A stretch of 64,000 bases of DNA. Origin: Haemophilus influenzae (GTDB lineage Bacteria > Pseudomonadota > Gammaproteobacteria > Enterobacterales > Pasteurellaceae). Position numbers and translations under genes: made by a program. Position 1 is the stretch's first letter. Every line of letters starts with the position of its first letter. Shown here in pieces: positions 23,934 to 37,184 of this stretch. The notes beneath the pieces were generated by a model. That model was not told where the DNA came from, did no database searches, and was given only the letters and a program-made list of their open reading frames with translations. Location of the stretch: contig NZ_LN831035.1 in assembly GCF_001457655.1 (NCBI RefSeq), positions 1,798,001-1,862,000 on the forward strand. The letters are read 5' to 3'.

Positions 23934-23975
23934 AAAAATCCCCGTTAAATGATAAATTTAACGGGGATTTTTTTA
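23934..23975. terminator. bidirectional terminator between pnuC and pyrG
   Basis: Fifteen-base perfect arms (23936-23950 and 23956-23970, core CCCCGTTAAAT) with a T run on one side and an A run on the other serve both convergent genes. Confidence 0.92.
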
Positions 23976-23999
23976 CCGCACTTATTGCAGAACCAAGAA

Positions 24000-26288
<2,289 letters not shown>

Positions 26289-27854
26289 ATGTTAGACGTT
26301 GTTGATCTTTCTCGCTTGCAGTTTGCTTTAACTGCGTTGTATCACTTCATTTTCGTGCCGCTAACATTAGGTTTATCCTTTATTCTTGTAATTATGGAAA
26401 CTATTTATGTGGCGACAGGTAAAGAAGTTTATAAAGATATGACAAAATTTTGGGGAAAGTTATTTGGTATTAACTTTGCCCTTGGGGTGACCACCGGTAT
26501 TATTATGGAATTCCAATTTGGTACTAACTGGTCTTATTATTCTCATTACGTAGGGGATATTTTTGGTGCGCCACTTGCTATTGAAGCGTTACTTGCCTTC
26601 TTCTTAGAATCCACTTTTGTGGGGTTATTTTTCTTCGGTTGGGATCGTTTATCAAAAGGAAAACACTTATTAGCAACTTATTGTGTGGCTTTCGGTTCTA
26701 ATTTATCTGCTATGTGGATTTTGGTTGCAAATGGCTGGATGCAAGCACCAACAGGTTCAGAATTTAATTTTGAAACTGTACGTATGGAAATGACTAACTT
26801 CTTAGATCTTTGGTTAAACCCTGTTGCACAAAGTAAATTCTTACATACTCTTTCTGCAGGTTATGTGACAGGCGCATTTTTTGTTTTAGCCATTAGCTCA
26901 TACTTTTTACTAAAAGGTCGTGATTTTGAATTTGCAAAACGTTCTTTCTCCGTAGCTGCTACTTTTGGATTTATCGCCTCTATTTCAGTGCTAATTCTTG
27001 GTGATGAATCTGGTTATGATATTGGTAAAGCACAACCAGTAAAATTAGCCGCAATGGAAGCTGAATTTGAAACTCACGCAGCACCTGCTCCATTCCTTCC
27101 AGTAGCAATTCCAAATACGGCTGAAATGAAAAATGATTTTGCGATTGAAATTCCTTATCTTGGCGGTGTAATAGCAACTCGTTCAATTGATAAAGAAATT
27201 ATAGGTCTAAAAGATCTTCAAGCATTAAATGAAACTCGTGTACGTAGTGGTATCCGTGCTTATGAATTATTTACTCAACTACGCGCTGAGAAAAAAGCAA
27301 ATGGTCAAGTAAATGAAGAAACCAAAGCACAATTTAATGAAGTTAAAAAAGATCTTGGTTTCGGTTTATTATTAAAACGCTATACAAACAATGTTGTTGA
27401 TGCAACAGAAGAACAAATTAAACAAGCCGCTCGTGATACTATTCCAAATGTAGGCCCTAATTTTTGGGCATTTCGTGCAATGATTGCAGCTGGTGGTTTA
27501 ATTGCTTTACTTACATTCGGCGCATTTGTTCAAAATTTACGTAATAAAGTCACTCAAATTCCATTATTGTTAAAAGTTCTTTTATGGGGATTGCCATTAC
27601 CTTGGATTGCCATTGAGTGCGGTTGGTTCTTAGCAGAATATGGTCGTCAGCCTTGGGCTATTTACGAGATCTTACCTGTTGGCGTATCCGCTTCTAATTT
27701 AAGTACAGGCGATTTATGGTTCTCTATTGGTTTAATTTGTGCGCTTTATCTTGCGTTCATTATTGTTGAGATGTATTTGATGTTTAAATATGCGCGTTTG
27801 GGTCCAAGTGCGTTAAAAACCGGCAAATACTACTTTGAACAATCAGCTAAATAA
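26289..27854 (+). CDS. cydA: cytochrome bd oxidase subunit I
   Basis: A 521-residue inner-membrane subunit carrying haems b558, b595 and d and the quinol site. It begins [27 protein letters not shown], with the conserved histidine of the family, and has the GRQPW motif near the end ([15 protein letters not shown]). About nine membrane segments are visible, with the quinol loop in the middle. I chose ATG 26289, which has AAAGGAG upstream. The longer reading frame adds 16 residues without family support. CydA reduces O2 to water at low oxygen. Confidence 0.97.
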   Translation: MLDVVDLSRLQFALTALYHFIFVPLTLGLSFILVIMETIYVATGKEVYKDMTKFWGKLFGINFALGVTTGIIMEFQFGTNWSYYSHYVGDIFGAPLAIEALLAFFLESTFVGLFFFGWDRLSKGKHLLATYCVAFGSNLSAMWILVANGWMQAPTGSEFNFETVRMEMTNFLDLWLNPVAQSKFLHTLSAGYVTGAFFVLAISSYFLLKGRDFEFAKRSFSVAATFGFIASISVLILGDESGYDIGKAQPVKLAAMEAEFETHAAPAPFLPVAIPNTAEMKNDFAIEIPYLGGVIATRSIDKEIIGLKDLQALNETRVRSGIRAYELFTQLRAEKKANGQVNEETKAQFNEVKKDLGFGLLLKRYTNNVVDATEEQIKQAARDTIPNVGPNFWAFRAMIAAGGLIALLTFGAFVQNLRNKVTQIPLLLKVLLWGLPLPWIAIECGWFLAEYGRQPWAIYEILPVGVSASNLSTGDLWFSIGLICALYLAFIIVEMYLMFKYARLGPSALKTGKYYFEQSAK

Positions 27855-27868
27855 GTAGGAGATAAATT

Positions 27869-29005
27869 ATGATTGATTATGAATTTCTACGTTTTATTTG
27901 GTGGGTGTTAGTTATTGTATTATTGATTGGCTTCTCTGTAACTGATGGATTTGATATGGGCGTGACCGCACTTTTACCTGTAACAGGTAAAAAAGAAGTG
28001 GAACGCCGTATTATGATCAACACTATTGCTCCCCATTGGGATGGTAACCAAGTTTGGTTATTAACTGCAGGTGGTGCAATATTTGCAGCTTGGCCAATTG
28101 TATATGCAGTATCTTTCTCAGGTTTTTACATTGCATTAGTATTAGTCTTGGCAGCGTTATTCTTACGTCCATTGGGTTTTGAATATCGTGCAAAAATTGA
28201 TAATCCAACTTGGCGTTCTGTTTGGGACTGGGGATTATTCGCAGGTGGTTTTGTACCAGCATTAGTATTTGGCGTGGCTTTTGGTAATTTATTACAAGGC
28301 GTTCCATTCCATTTTAACGAATTAACTCAAGTGACTTATACAGGTTCATTTTTTGAGCTATTAAATCCATTCGCATTATTATGTGGTGTTATTAGCTTAT
28401 CAATGCTTGTCACTCACGGCGCAAACTGGTTACAAATGAAAACCACTGAAGTCTTACGTGATCGTGCTCGTTCAGTAAGTCAAATTGGTTCTATTGTGAC
28501 TTTAATTACATTCGTATTAGCTGGCGTATGGTTATATTCTAAAGATGGTTATGTAGTTACTAGCACTATCGATCATTTCGCTCCATCGTCTCCAATGAAT
28601 AAAGAAGTTGCTGTAGAAACTGGCGCGTGGTTTAGAAATTTCAATGAAATGCCAATTCTTTGGATTTTCCCTGCTTTAGCTGTAGTTGCTGCATTATTAA
28701 ATGCTGCATTTTCTAAAGCGAATCGTTGTGGTTTTGCATTTTTCTTCTCTGCATTAACAATGGCTGGTGTGATTATTACTGCAGCAGTATCAATGTTCCC
28801 ATTTGTGATGCCTTCAAGTTCACATCCTGAACAAAGTTTATTAATGTGGGATTCGACTTCAAGTGAATTAACATTAACATTAATGCTGATTTTTGCAGTT
28901 GTTTTTGTGGTCATTGCTTTAGCTTATACTATTTGGTCTTACTCAAAAATGTTTGGTCGTTTAGATGCTAATTTCATTGATAAAAATAAACACTCATTAT
29001 ACTAA
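27869..29005 (+). CDS. cydB: cytochrome bd oxidase subunit II
   Basis: A 378-residue inner-membrane subunit of the bd oxidase, beginning MIDYEFLRFIWWVLVIVLLIGFSVTDGFDMG, the typical CydB start. The HWDGNQVWL motif follows at about residues 56-64. Around eight membrane segments are visible. It lies 14 bp after cydA with TAGGAG upstream, in an operon with cydX. Confidence 0.97.
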   Translation: MIDYEFLRFIWWVLVIVLLIGFSVTDGFDMGVTALLPVTGKKEVERRIMINTIAPHWDGNQVWLLTAGGAIFAAWPIVYAVSFSGFYIALVLVLAALFLRPLGFEYRAKIDNPTWRSVWDWGLFAGGFVPALVFGVAFGNLLQGVPFHFNELTQVTYTGSFFELLNPFALLCGVISLSMLVTHGANWLQMKTTEVLRDRARSVSQIGSIVTLITFVLAGVWLYSKDGYVVTSTIDHFAPSSPMNKEVAVETGAWFRNFNEMPILWIFPALAVVAALLNAAFSKANRCGFAFFFSALTMAGVIITAAVSMFPFVMPSSSHPEQSLLMWDSTSSELTLTLMLIFAVVFVVIALAYTIWSYSKMFGRLDANFIDKNKHSLY

Positions 29006-29016
29006 GGAGAAATAGA

Positions 29017-29115
29017 ATGTTATATGCGATTTGGGTAGTGGGTGTATTGTTTGCAATTTGGGCTAGTGCAAAATGCACCATCAATAAAGAAAAAAAAGGT
29101 AAATTTGAAGAATAA
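29017..29115 (+). CDS. cydX: cytochrome bd accessory small subunit CydX
   Basis: A 32-residue single-span membrane peptide beginning MLYAIWVVGVLFAIWASAKC, with the Y-x-x-W pattern of CydX, then a charged tail. It starts 11 bp after cydB with AAGGAG upstream. CydX binds CydA and stabilises the haem d/b595 site. It is easily missed because of its size. Confidence 0.88.
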   Translation: MLYAIWVVGVLFAIWASAKCTINKEKKGKFEE

Positions 29116-29140
29116 ATGATTTAAGAATTTTACCGACTAA

Positions 29141-29166
29141 ATAAAAGGGTTCATAATGAACCCTTT
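29141..29166 (+). terminator. terminator after cydABX
   Basis: The arms AAAAGGGTTCA and TGAACCCTTTT pair around a 3-nt loop and are followed by T residues. Confidence 0.88.
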
Positions 29167-29270
29167 TTAACTTTTCTCATTTATCTTTTTCTCAACAACA
29201 ATGGAAAATAATTTTACGAATTTCTATGCTAGAATATTTACCAAAATTTCCATTTTTTTAACCGCACTTT

Positions 29271-29723
29271 ATGACATTACAACTCAATACCATTGCTCTA
29301 TTACTAGTGATACTTCTTATTCTTGGCGTATTAAGCAACAACAGCGCAATTACCATTTCTGCTGCCGTATTACTTATCATGCAGCAAACTTTTTTATCTT
29401 CTCATATTCCTTTGCTCGAAAAATATGGCGTTAAAATTGGTATCATTATTTTAACCATTGGGGTTTTAAGCCCCTTAGTTTCAGGAAAAATTCAGTTGCC
29501 TGATTTATCAGGTTTTCTTAGTTGGAAAATGGCTCTTTCTATTGCAGTTGGAGTGCTTGTGGCATGGCTTGCAGGTAAAGGTGTGCCTTTAATGGGCGAA
29601 CAACCGATTTTAGTCACTGGCTTGCTTATCGGCACAATTATTGGTGTAGCATTTTTAGGTGGAATTCCCGTTGGCCCACTTATTGCTGCAGGTATATTAG
29701 CTTTACTTTTAGGGAAAATTTAA
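29271..29723 (+). CDS. DUF441 family membrane protein
   Basis: A 150-residue protein with about four or five hydrophobic segments and the DUF441 (YeaL-type) pattern GILALLLGK at its end and [22 protein letters not shown] in the second half. Function is unknown. It directly abuts the next small membrane protein. A USS overlaps the start region, so the start has only a weak ribosome site. Confidence 0.8.
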   Translation: MTLQLNTIALLLVILLILGVLSNNSAITISAAVLLIMQQTFLSSHIPLLEKYGVKIGIIILTIGVLSPLVSGKIQLPDLSGFLSWKMALSIAVGVLVAWLAGKGVPLMGEQPILVTGLLIGTIIGVAFLGGIPVGPLIAAGILALLLGKI

Positions 29724-30098
29724 ATGAAAAACAAATACCTTACTATTGCCACTTTAAGCGGATTCTTCTGTGTCGCACTAGGCGCATTTGCAGCTCATGG
29801 CCTAAGCCATATATTAGAAGCCAAAGCATTATCATGGATTGATACGGGGTTAGAATATCAAATGTTCCATACCATTGCAGTACTTGCCGTTGCATTATCT
29901 GCTTTACGTGACAATAAATTCGCCCGATTATCTATGTCTTCTTGGTTAATTGGAATCTTATTATTTAGTGGAAGTTTATACGCACTTGCTTTCGAAGCAA
30001 GCAATGTAATTGTATGGATTACGCCTATTGGCGGCACTTTATTTTTAATCGGATGGATTAGCTTAGCTTACGGAAGTTTCAAAAGTAAATCGCTATGA
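29724..30098 (+). CDS. DUF423 family membrane protein
   Basis: A 124-residue protein with four hydrophobic segments. The start FFCVALGAFAAHGL and the later GTLFLIGWISLAYGS are the DUF423 (YgdD-type) hallmarks. Function is unknown. The ATG touches the stop of the DUF441 gene, and its stop overlaps the hrpA start (ATGA), so the three genes form one unit. Confidence 0.85.
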   Translation: MKNKYLTIATLSGFFCVALGAFAAHGLSHILEAKALSWIDTGLEYQMFHTIAVLAVALSALRDNKFARLSMSSWLIGILLFSGSLYALAFEASNVIVWITPIGGTLFLIGWISLAYGSFKSKSL

Positions 30099-33000
30099 AA
30101 AACAGCTCGGTAAAACACACATTAACTCCCTTACAACAATCTCTTTTTTCTCAATTAAATGACATCATGCGGGTGGATCAACGTCGCTTATCCGCCCGCA
30201 TTCATGGTATTGGAAAAATTAAAAGCCAAGAGGCTCAACAAGCCGTTGCCGCTGAAATCCAACAGCAAATTGAACAAGCTAGATTACGTGTAGAACAACG
30301 GAAAAGTGCGGTACAAAATCCGATTGTTTTTCCAGAGAGTTTGCCCGTTAGCCAACGCAAAGTCGAAATTCAAAAACTGATTTCTGAACATCAGGTCATC
30401 GTGGTGGCAGGGGAAACTGGTTCAGGTAAAACCACCCAATTGCCGAAAATGTGTTTGGAATTAGGTTTCGGCAATTTAGGCATGATTGGTCATACTCAAC
30501 CACGCCGTATTGCTGCTCGTTCGGTGGCGGCGCGTATTGCGGAAGAACTGGAAACGGAGCTTGGCGGTTTAGTTGGTTATAAGGTTCGTTTTAACGATCA
30601 AATCAGCGATAACACCCAAATCAAATTGATGACTGACGGGATTCTGCTAGCAGAAATTCAAAACGATCGTTTTCTCAATCAATATTCTTGTTTGATTATC
30701 GATGAAGCCCACGAACGTAGCCTAAATAACGATTTTATTCTCGGTTATCTGAAACAGTTGTTGCCACGTCGTCGTGATTTAAAACTTATTATCACTTCTG
30801 CAACCATTGATGTGGAACGCTTTTCTAAACATTTTAATAATGCACCGATCATTGAAGTCTCAGGCAGAACCTATCCTGTTGAAGTGCGTTATCGTCCCGT
30901 AGTGGAGGAAGACGATCAAGATCAGCTACAAGGTATTCTTAATGCGGTGGATGAATTGCAAGCAGAAAGTCGAGGCGATATCTTGATCTTTATGAATGGA
31001 GAGCGTGAAATTCGTGATACTGCCGAAGCCTTGCAAAAGCAAAATCTAAAACACACGGAAATTCTACCGCTCTTTGCACGCTTGTCTGCGCAAGAACAAA
31101 ATAAAATTTTCCATCCAAGTGGCTTAAATCGCATTGTATTAGCGACCAACGTCGCAGAAACCTCATTGACCGTGCCGGGCATTAAATATGTGATTGACCC
31201 AGGTACTGCGCGCATTTCCCGTTATAGCTATCGCACCAAAGTACAACGTTTACCGATTGAACCTATTTCACAGGCATCTGCAAATCAGCGTAAAGGTCGA
31301 TGTGGTCGTGTAAGTGAAGGGATTTGTATTCGTTTATATTCGGAAGAGGATTTTAATTCTCGTCCAGAGTTTACCGATCCTGAAATTCTACGCACCAATT
31401 TAGCCTCCGTTATTTTGCAAATGACGGCATTGGGTTTGGATGATATTGAAGCGTTCCCATTTGTTGATGCGCCAGATAAACGCCATATTCAAGATGGGAT
31501 AAAACTGTTGGAAGAATTGGGCGCGTTTGAAATGGTTCGCACCAAAGCGGGTGAAAAACGCCTATTAACTAGAGTTGGTCGCCAACTCGCTCAACTTCCA
31601 GTCGATCCGCGCCTTGCCAAAATGATCCTAAGTGCGGTCAATTTTGGCTGCGTTTATGAAATGATGATCATCGTCTCTGCGTTATCCATTCAAGATCCGC
31701 GCGAACGACCACAAGAAAAACAGCAAGCTTCTGATGAAAAACATCGTCGTTTTGCCGATAAAAAATCAGATTTCTTGGCTTTCCTCAATCTTTGGTATTA
31801 TCTACAAGAACAACAAAAAGCATTGAGTAAAAACCAATTCCGTCGTCAGTGCCAAAAGGATTTCTTAAATTATTTACGCATTCGTGAATGGCAGGATATT
31901 TATCATCAAATTCGTTTAACCGTGCGTGAAATGGGCTTACCGATTAATTCCGAAAAAGCAGAATATCAGCAAATTCATACCGCACTTTTAAGCGGTTTGC
32001 TTTCTCATATCGGTTTAAAAGAAGCGGAGAAACAACAATATCTTGGCGCACGTAATGCCCATTTTGCAATTTTCCCCAATTCTGTGCTTTTCAAAAAACA
32101 ACCGAAATGGGTGATGGCGGCAGAGTTAGTGGAAACCTCCAAACTTTGGGGGCGCATGGTGGCAGAAATCGAGCCAGAATGGATTGAGCCACTTGCCGAG
32201 CATCTCATTAAAAAATCCTATTCAGAACCGCGTTGGTCGAAATCCCGTGGCGCTGTGATTGCAGATGAGAAAGTCACGCTTTACGGTGTGCCGATTGTGG
32301 CTGCGAGACCAGTGAATTACGGAGCTATTGATCCAACGGTAAGCCGTGAGATTTTTATTCAATCTGCCTTGGTGGAAGGGGGTTGGAATACCAAGCATAA
32401 ATTCTTCAAAGAAAATCAAAGGCTCGTTCAAGAAGTAGAAGAATTGGAACACAAAAGCCGCCGCCGCGATATTTTGGTGGATGATCGCACATTGTTTGAA
32501 TTTTACGATCAGCGTATTGGCACAGAAGTTGTCTCTCAAAAACATTTTGATACCTGGTGGAAAAAGGCACAGCAAAAAGATCCTGAATTGCTTAATTTTG
32601 AACGTTCATTTTTGATCAATGATGATGCGGAACAAGTGAGCAAGCTGGATTTCCCGAATTTCTGGCATCAAGGTAATTTAAAACTCAAATTGACTTATCA
32701 ATTTGAACCAGGTACCGATGCGGACGGCGTGACAGTACATATTCCATTGCCATTGCTCAACCAAGTGGAAATGACAGGCTTTGACTGGCAGATTCCAGGC
32801 TTGCGTGAAGAATTGGTGATTGCGCTGATTAAATCTCTGCCGAAATCTTATCGCCGTAACTTCGTGCCTGCACCTAATTATGCTCAAGCTTTTTTAAGTC
32901 GTGCGGTGCCGTTGGAAAAGCCATTATTAGATACGCTGATTTATGAATTGCGTCGTATGACTGGCGTCACCGTAGAAGCGGAACATTGGAATTGGGAACA

Positions 33001-34006
33001 AATTCCAAGCCATCTGAAAATGACGTTCCGTGTGGTGGATGAAAACGGTAAGAAAATCGCAGAATCCATGAATTTGGATGAGCTGAAATTCAACTTAAAA
33101 GATCGTGTGCAGGAAAGTATTTCTGCTGTGGCAGATGATGGCATTGAGCAAAGCAGGCTGCATATTTGGAGCTTTGCAGATTTACCACAATGTTATGAAC
33201 AAAAACAACGTGGTTTCAGCGTCAAAGCGTTCCCAGCTATTGTAGATGAAAAAGATGCGGTGGGTATCAAACTGTTTGAAACAGAGTTTGAGCAATCGGT
33301 GGCGATGCAACAAGGTTTACGTCGTTTGTTATTGCTCAATGTGCCATCACCAATTAAATATCTTCATGAAAAATTGCCGAATAAGGCTAAATTGGGTCTG
33401 TATTTTACTCCGTTCGGTCGCGTATTGGATTTGATCGATGACTGTATTGCTTGTGCCGTAGATAAGCTAATTGCCGATTTTGGCGGTTTTGTGTGGGATG
33501 AAGCAGGCTTTGAAAAATTGCGTGATTTCGTTCGAGAAAATCTTAACGAAGTGACCGTGGATATTGCGCAGAAAGTGGAGCAGATTCTTACTCTCACTTA
33601 CCAACTTAACCAACGCCTTAAAGGCAAAATGGATTTCACGATGGCATTTGCATTATCCGACATCAAATCGCAACTTGCAAGTTTGGTGTATCAAGGTTTT
33701 GTGCAAAAGAGCGGTTATGATCGCCTACCAGATTTACAACGTTATCTGCAAGCCATTGATAAACGTATTGATAAGTTGGCTCAAGATGTAAACCGTGATC
33801 GTGCCGCGATGCTACGCGTGGAACAAGTGCAACAGGCTTACCAACAATTGCTCGCTAAACTGCCAAAATCTAAACCGATTTCGGATGAGGTGGCGGAGAT
33901 TCGATATATGATCGAGGAATTGCGTGTGAGTTTGTTTGCCCAGCAGTTGGGGACGAAATATCAAATATCAGATAAAAGAATAGCAAATATTATTAGTCAA
34001 TACTAA
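30095..34006 (+). CDS. hrpA: ATP-dependent RNA helicase HrpA
   Basis: A 1303-residue DEAH-box helicase. Motif I is GETGSGKTTQLPK (about residues 107-119), motif II is DEAHERS, motif III is SAT, and motif VI is QRKGRCGRVSEG. They are followed by the HA2/OB-NTPase domain and the long C-terminal region typical of bacterial HrpA. In E. coli HrpA unwinds RNA and rescues stalled ribosomes on mRNA. Full length; ends with a strong hairpin. Confidence 0.96.
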   Translation: MKNSSVKHTLTPLQQSLFSQLNDIMRVDQRRLSARIHGIGKIKSQEAQQAVAAEIQQQIEQARLRVEQRKSAVQNPIVFPESLPVSQRKVEIQKLISEHQVIVVAGETGSGKTTQLPKMCLELGFGNLGMIGHTQPRRIAARSVAARIAEELETELGGLVGYKVRFNDQISDNTQIKLMTDGILLAEIQNDRFLNQYSCLIIDEAHERSLNNDFILGYLKQLLPRRRDLKLIITSATIDVERFSKHFNNAPIIEVSGRTYPVEVRYRPVVEEDDQDQLQGILNAVDELQAESRGDILIFMNGEREIRDTAEALQKQNLKHTEILPLFARLSAQEQNKIFHPSGLNRIVLATNVAETSLTVPGIKYVIDPGTARISRYSYRTKVQRLPIEPISQASANQRKGRCGRVSEGICIRLYSEEDFNSRPEFTDPEILRTNLASVILQMTALGLDDIEAFPFVDAPDKRHIQDGIKLLEELGAFEMVRTKAGEKRLLTRVGRQLAQLPVDPRLAKMILSAVNFGCVYEMMIIVSALSIQDPRERPQEKQQASDEKHRRFADKKSDFLAFLNLWYYLQEQQKALSKNQFRRQCQKDFLNYLRIREWQDIYHQIRLTVREMGLPINSEKAEYQQIHTALLSGLLSHIGLKEAEKQQYLGARNAHFAIFPNSVLFKKQPKWVMAAELVETSKLWGRMVAEIEPEWIEPLAEHLIKKSYSEPRWSKSRGAVIADEKVTLYGVPIVAARPVNYGAIDPTVSREIFIQSALVEGGWNTKHKFFKENQRLVQEVEELEHKSRRRDILVDDRTLFEFYDQRIGTEVVSQKHFDTWWKKAQQKDPELLNFERSFLINDDAEQVSKLDFPNFWHQGNLKLKLTYQFEPGTDADGVTVHIPLPLLNQVEMTGFDWQIPGLREELVIALIKSLPKSYRRNFVPAPNYAQAFLSRAVPLEKPLLDTLIYELRRMTGVTVEAEHWNWEQIPSHLKMTFRVVDENGKKIAESMNLDELKFNLKDRVQESISAVADDGIEQSRLHIWSFADLPQCYEQKQRGFSVKAFPAIVDEKDAVGIKLFETEFEQSVAMQQGLRRLLLLNVPSPIKYLHEKLPNKAKLGLYFTPFGRVLDLIDDCIACAVDKLIADFGGFVWDEAGFEKLRDFVRENLNEVTVDIAQKVEQILTLTYQLNQRLKGKMDFTMAFALSDIKSQLASLVYQGFVQKSGYDRLPDLQRYLQAIDKRIDKLAQDVNRDRAAMLRVEQVQQAYQQLLAKLPKSKPISDEVAEIRYMIEELRVSLFAQQLGTKYQISDKRIANIISQY

Positions 34007-34021
34007 TGATAATAATACTCA

Positions 34022-34053
34022 AAATTAAGGCGGTTTTATACCGCCTTAATTTA
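34022..34053 (+). terminator. terminator after hrpA
   Basis: AAATTAAGGCGG and CCGCCTTAATTT (34041-34052) form a 12-bp stem with a T-rich flank. Confidence 0.85.
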
Positions 34054-34099
34054 TTTAAAACAACAATATACCTCTTTTTGAGTATTTTAAAAGATAAGC

Positions 34100-34113
34100 T
34101 TGATCAAGCTCAA
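34100..34113. promoter_or_regulatory. FNR-like site upstream of nrfA
   Basis: TTGATCAAGCTCAA shares the left half of the FNR consensus and three of five bases on the right. It lies about 145 bp before the chosen nrfA start, a plausible spot for anaerobic activation of nitrite reduction. Confidence 0.5.
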
Positions 34114-34257
34114 ACTTTAGCATTCTGCGAGTAGAAAAACTTTTTTCTTTTGGTATCTTACGCTTGAATGAAAATATATCTACGTTTTGTATGGATATTA
34201 ATAATAATTCTCAACTTTCTACTTAACCTTTTTATTACAACAAATGGAGTAATTATC

Positions 34258-35784
34258 GTGAACGCATTCAAAAAAAGCCTTATTGTGGCAGCGTCTTTCG
34301 CGAGTTTAAGCTTATTTAACTCAGCTACTGCTGAGCTTGTATATAAGCCATTAGAACAACCTGTTGAACCCGCAAAACCTGATTTGAAAATTGAATCTGT
34401 AAATGAAAAATTTGCAGAAAAATATCCAAATCAATATAACAGCTGGCGTTCTACAGCAAACGGCGATGGCGAAAACATTATTTATGCTGATGAAGAAAAT
34501 CCGCGCCTAATCGTACTTTGGGGTGGTTATGCATTTGCAAAAGAATATAACGCACCACGCGGTCACTTTTATGCGGTAACAGATGTGCGTAATATTTTAC
34601 GTACAGGTGCGCCAAAAACTGCAAATGATGGCCCTCAAGCTATGGCATGTTGGACATGTAAAGGTCCTGATGTTCCACGTTTAATCGCGGAATGGGGTGA
34701 GAAAGATTATTTCAATGCGAAATGGGCAAAGGGAGGGCCTGAAATCGTGAACTCAATTGGCTGTGCTGACTGTCACGACACAACCTCTAAAGATTTTGCA
34801 GAAGGCAAACCTGCATTACGTATTGCTCGTCCACACGTATTACGCGCCCTTGATGCTTTAGAAAAAGCCACTGCTGAAAAAGATAAAGCAGAAGGTCGCC
34901 CACACAACAATTTAAGCTTCAACACGGCAGCGCGTACTGAAAAACGTGCAGAAATTTGCGCAAACTGCCACGTTGAATACTATTTTGCAGGGGACATCAA
35001 GCAAGTAACTTTCCCTTGGGATAATGGTCAAACCGTAGATGATATTGAAAAATATTATGATGATATTGGTTTCACTGACTGGACTCACTCACTTTCTAAA
35101 GCACCAATGTTAAAAGCACAACACCCTGACTTTGAAATTTGGTCTTTAGGTATGCACGGTAAAAATGGGGTAACTTGTGTAGATTGCCATATGCCAAAAG
35201 TACAAGGCGCAGACGGTAAAGTTTATACTGACCACCAAATCCAAAATCCATTCGATGCATTTGACCACACTTGTGCAAATTGTCACGATCAAAGCAAAGA
35301 AAAATTACGCGATATTGTTACTTCACGTAAAAAAGAAGTGAAAGATGTAATGGGTCGTTTAGAAGACCAAGTTGTTAAAGCTCACTTTGAAGCAAAAGCG
35401 GCTTGGGACGCAGGTGCAACTAAAGAAGAAATGGAAGCAGCATTAATGGATATTCGTCATGCTCAATGGCGTTGGGATTACACTGCTGCAAGCCATGGTG
35501 GTCATATGCATGCGCCTGAAGTAGTACTTCGTGTATTAGCTTCTGGCTTAGATAAAGTAGCAGACGCGCGCACTAAACTTGCTGTAATCTTAACTAAACA
35601 CGGTGTGAAAACTCCAGTTCAAATCCCAGATATTTCAACAGCTGATAAAGCGTGGAAAGTAATGGGTATTGATATTGAAAAAGAACGTAAAGCGAAAGAA
35701 GAATTCTTAAAAACTGTGGTACCGCAATGGGAGCAACAAGCTAGAGAAAAAGGCTTATTAGTTGATCCACCAACACAAAAATAA
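34258..35784 (+). CDS. nrfA: ammonia-forming cytochrome c nitrite reductase
   Basis: A 508-residue periplasmic pentahaem enzyme that reduces nitrite to ammonium. The active-site haem uses CWTCK, and the other four use CxxCH (GCADCH, ICANCH, TCVDCH, TCANCH). The catalytic H-containing segment is near [13 protein letters not shown] signal peptide ([22 protein letters not shown]) precedes it. I chose GTG 34258 because TGGAG lies upstream and the signal peptide starts cleanly there. The frame extends 30 more residues to ATG 34168, which would place a second hydrophobic stretch in front. First gene of nrfABCD. Confidence 0.96.
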   Translation: MNAFKKSLIVAASFASLSLFNSATAELVYKPLEQPVEPAKPDLKIESVNEKFAEKYPNQYNSWRSTANGDGENIIYADEENPRLIVLWGGYAFAKEYNAPRGHFYAVTDVRNILRTGAPKTANDGPQAMACWTCKGPDVPRLIAEWGEKDYFNAKWAKGGPEIVNSIGCADCHDTTSKDFAEGKPALRIARPHVLRALDALEKATAEKDKAEGRPHNNLSFNTAARTEKRAEICANCHVEYYFAGDIKQVTFPWDNGQTVDDIEKYYDDIGFTDWTHSLSKAPMLKAQHPDFEIWSLGMHGKNGVTCVDCHMPKVQGADGKVYTDHQIQNPFDAFDHTCANCHDQSKEKLRDIVTSRKKEVKDVMGRLEDQVVKAHFEAKAAWDAGATKEEMEAALMDIRHAQWRWDYTAASHGGHMHAPEVVLRVLASGLDKVADARTKLAVILTKHGVKTPVQIPDISTADKAWKVMGIDIEKERKAKEEFLKTVVPQWEQQAREKGLLVDPPTQK

Positions 35785-35794
35785 ATGAAAAATC

Positions 35795-35834
35795 TACCGC
35801 ACTTTTAACTGCAACTAGAAAGTGCGGTAATTTT
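35795..35834 (+). terminator. USS-pair hairpin between nrfA and nrfB
   Basis: TACCGCACTTT (35795-35805) and AAAGTGCGGTA (35819-35829) pair over a 13-nt loop, followed by ATTTT. Inside an operon, this may act as partial termination or mRNA 3'-end protection that makes nrfA more abundant than nrfBCD. Confidence 0.5.
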
Positions 35835-35859
35835 CAAGGTCAAATTTGAGGTAACCCAA

Positions 35860-36510
35860 ATGAATTTAACTTCTTTAATCAACAAATCTGCAAAAGCGTT
35901 AGCGTTAAGTGTGGCATTTGTCGCATTGCCGTTTTTGGCTTATGCCGATGATGCACAAAAACCTGCGGATCATTTTACTTATGAACCGCAATTAGATAAC
36001 CAACGCGATCCAAATCAATATTGTGCTAAATGCCATAAATTCGACAAGGTAGATAAGAACCAAACGCTAGAACAGTCTGGTGGCGAACTCCACTTTGGTA
36101 AATTTCACGGCGCACATTTAGATAAGAAAAATCCAAATAACGGTAAAGCAATTACTTGTGTAAGCTGTCACGGTAACATTTCTGAAAATCACCGTCGTGG
36201 TGCTAAAGATGTTATGCGTTTTGAAGGGGATATTTTCGGTAATAAAAAACCGATGTATTCAGTTCAAGAACAAAACCAAGTTTGCTTTGCTTGTCACCAA
36301 CCTGACAAACTTCGTGAAAAACTATGGGCGCATGATGTTCACGCAATGAAATTGCCTTGTGCAAGTTGCCATACTCTTCATCCTAAAGAAGACGCAATGA
36401 AAGGTATTCAACCAAAACAACGCGTTAAACTTTGCGTAGATTGCCATGGTAAACAACAAAAACGTAAAGCTGAACAAGATAAACTAACCAAACAAAAGGA
36501 TAAACAATGA
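35860..36510 (+). CDS. nrfB: pentahaem c-type cytochrome NrfB
   Basis: A 216-residue periplasmic cytochrome with a signal peptide (core ALALSVAFVALPFLAYA) and five CxxCH sites (YCAKCH, TCVSCH, VCFACH, PCASCH, LCVDCH). It passes electrons from the NrfCD quinol oxidase to NrfA. The C-terminus is very lysine-rich. It overlaps nrfC by 4 bp. Confidence 0.94.
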   Translation: MNLTSLINKSAKALALSVAFVALPFLAYADDAQKPADHFTYEPQLDNQRDPNQYCAKCHKFDKVDKNQTLEQSGGELHFGKFHGAHLDKKNPNNGKAITCVSCHGNISENHRRGAKDVMRFEGDIFGNKKPMYSVQEQNQVCFACHQPDKLREKLWAHDVHAMKLPCASCHTLHPKEDAMKGIQPKQRVKLCVDCHGKQQKRKAEQDKLTKQKDKQ

Positions 36511-37184
36511 CAGTCTGCTCACGCCGAAACTTTGTTTCTGGCATGGGGGCAGTGATCCTTATGACGGGAACATCTTTACCTTCTTTTGCAAAAGAAGACA
36601 AGGCGGATAAACCTAAACGTTACGCAATGATACATGATGAAAATGCGTGTATCGGTTGTACAGCCTGTATGGACTCATGTCGTGATGTAAACCAAGTGCC
36701 AGAAGGCGTTTCTCGCTTAGAGATTCTACGTAGTGAACCTTATGGGGAATTTCCAAATCAAGAATACGAGTTCTTTCGTCAATCTTGCCAACATTGTACA
36801 AATGCACCTTGTGTAGCAGTTTGTCCAACTGGTGCATCTTTTATTGATAAAGAGACTGGCATTGTAGATGTACATAAAGATTTATGCGTAGGCTGCCAAT
36901 ACTGTATAGCAGTTTGCCCATATCGTGTACGTTTTATTCATCCAGTACATCGTACCGCAGATAAATGTAACTTCTGCCGCGATACAAATTTAGCCAATGG
37001 TAAACAACCTGCTTGCGTAGAGGCTTGCCCAACCAAAGCATTAACCTTTGGGGATATGAATGATCCAACAAGTGCAGTTTCACGTAAAGTGAAAGAAAAA
37101 TCAGTTTATCGCACTAAAGTGGAATTAGGTACACAACCAAACTTATATCACATTCCATTCCAACATGGGGAGCCTAGAAGATGA
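36507..37184 (+). CDS. nrfC: iron-sulfur protein NrfC
   Basis: A 225-residue ferredoxin-like subunit with a Tat-type signal (CSRRNFVSGMGAVILMTG). Four 4Fe-4S cluster motifs follow (CIGCTACMDSC, CQHCTNAPCVAVCP, CVGCQYCIAVCP, CNFC with a final CVEACP). It takes electrons from NrfD in the membrane and delivers them to NrfB. The overlaps with nrfB and nrfD (ATGA type) indicate coupling. Confidence 0.95.
   Translation: MTVCSRRNFVSGMGAVILMTGTSLPSFAKEDKADKPKRYAMIHDENACIGCTACMDSCRDVNQVPEGVSRLEILRSEPYGEFPNQEYEFFRQSCQHCTNAPCVAVCPTGASFIDKETGIVDVHKDLCVGCQYCIAVCPYRVRFIHPVHRTADKCNFCRDTNLANGKQPACVEACPTKALTFGDMNDPTSAVSRKVKEKSVYRTKVELGTQPNLYHIPFQHGEPRR

Noticed and set aside
32222..32575. 117-codon open frame opposite hrpA
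   Set aside because: Antisense shadow of a conserved helicase gene; composition reflects hrpA codons.
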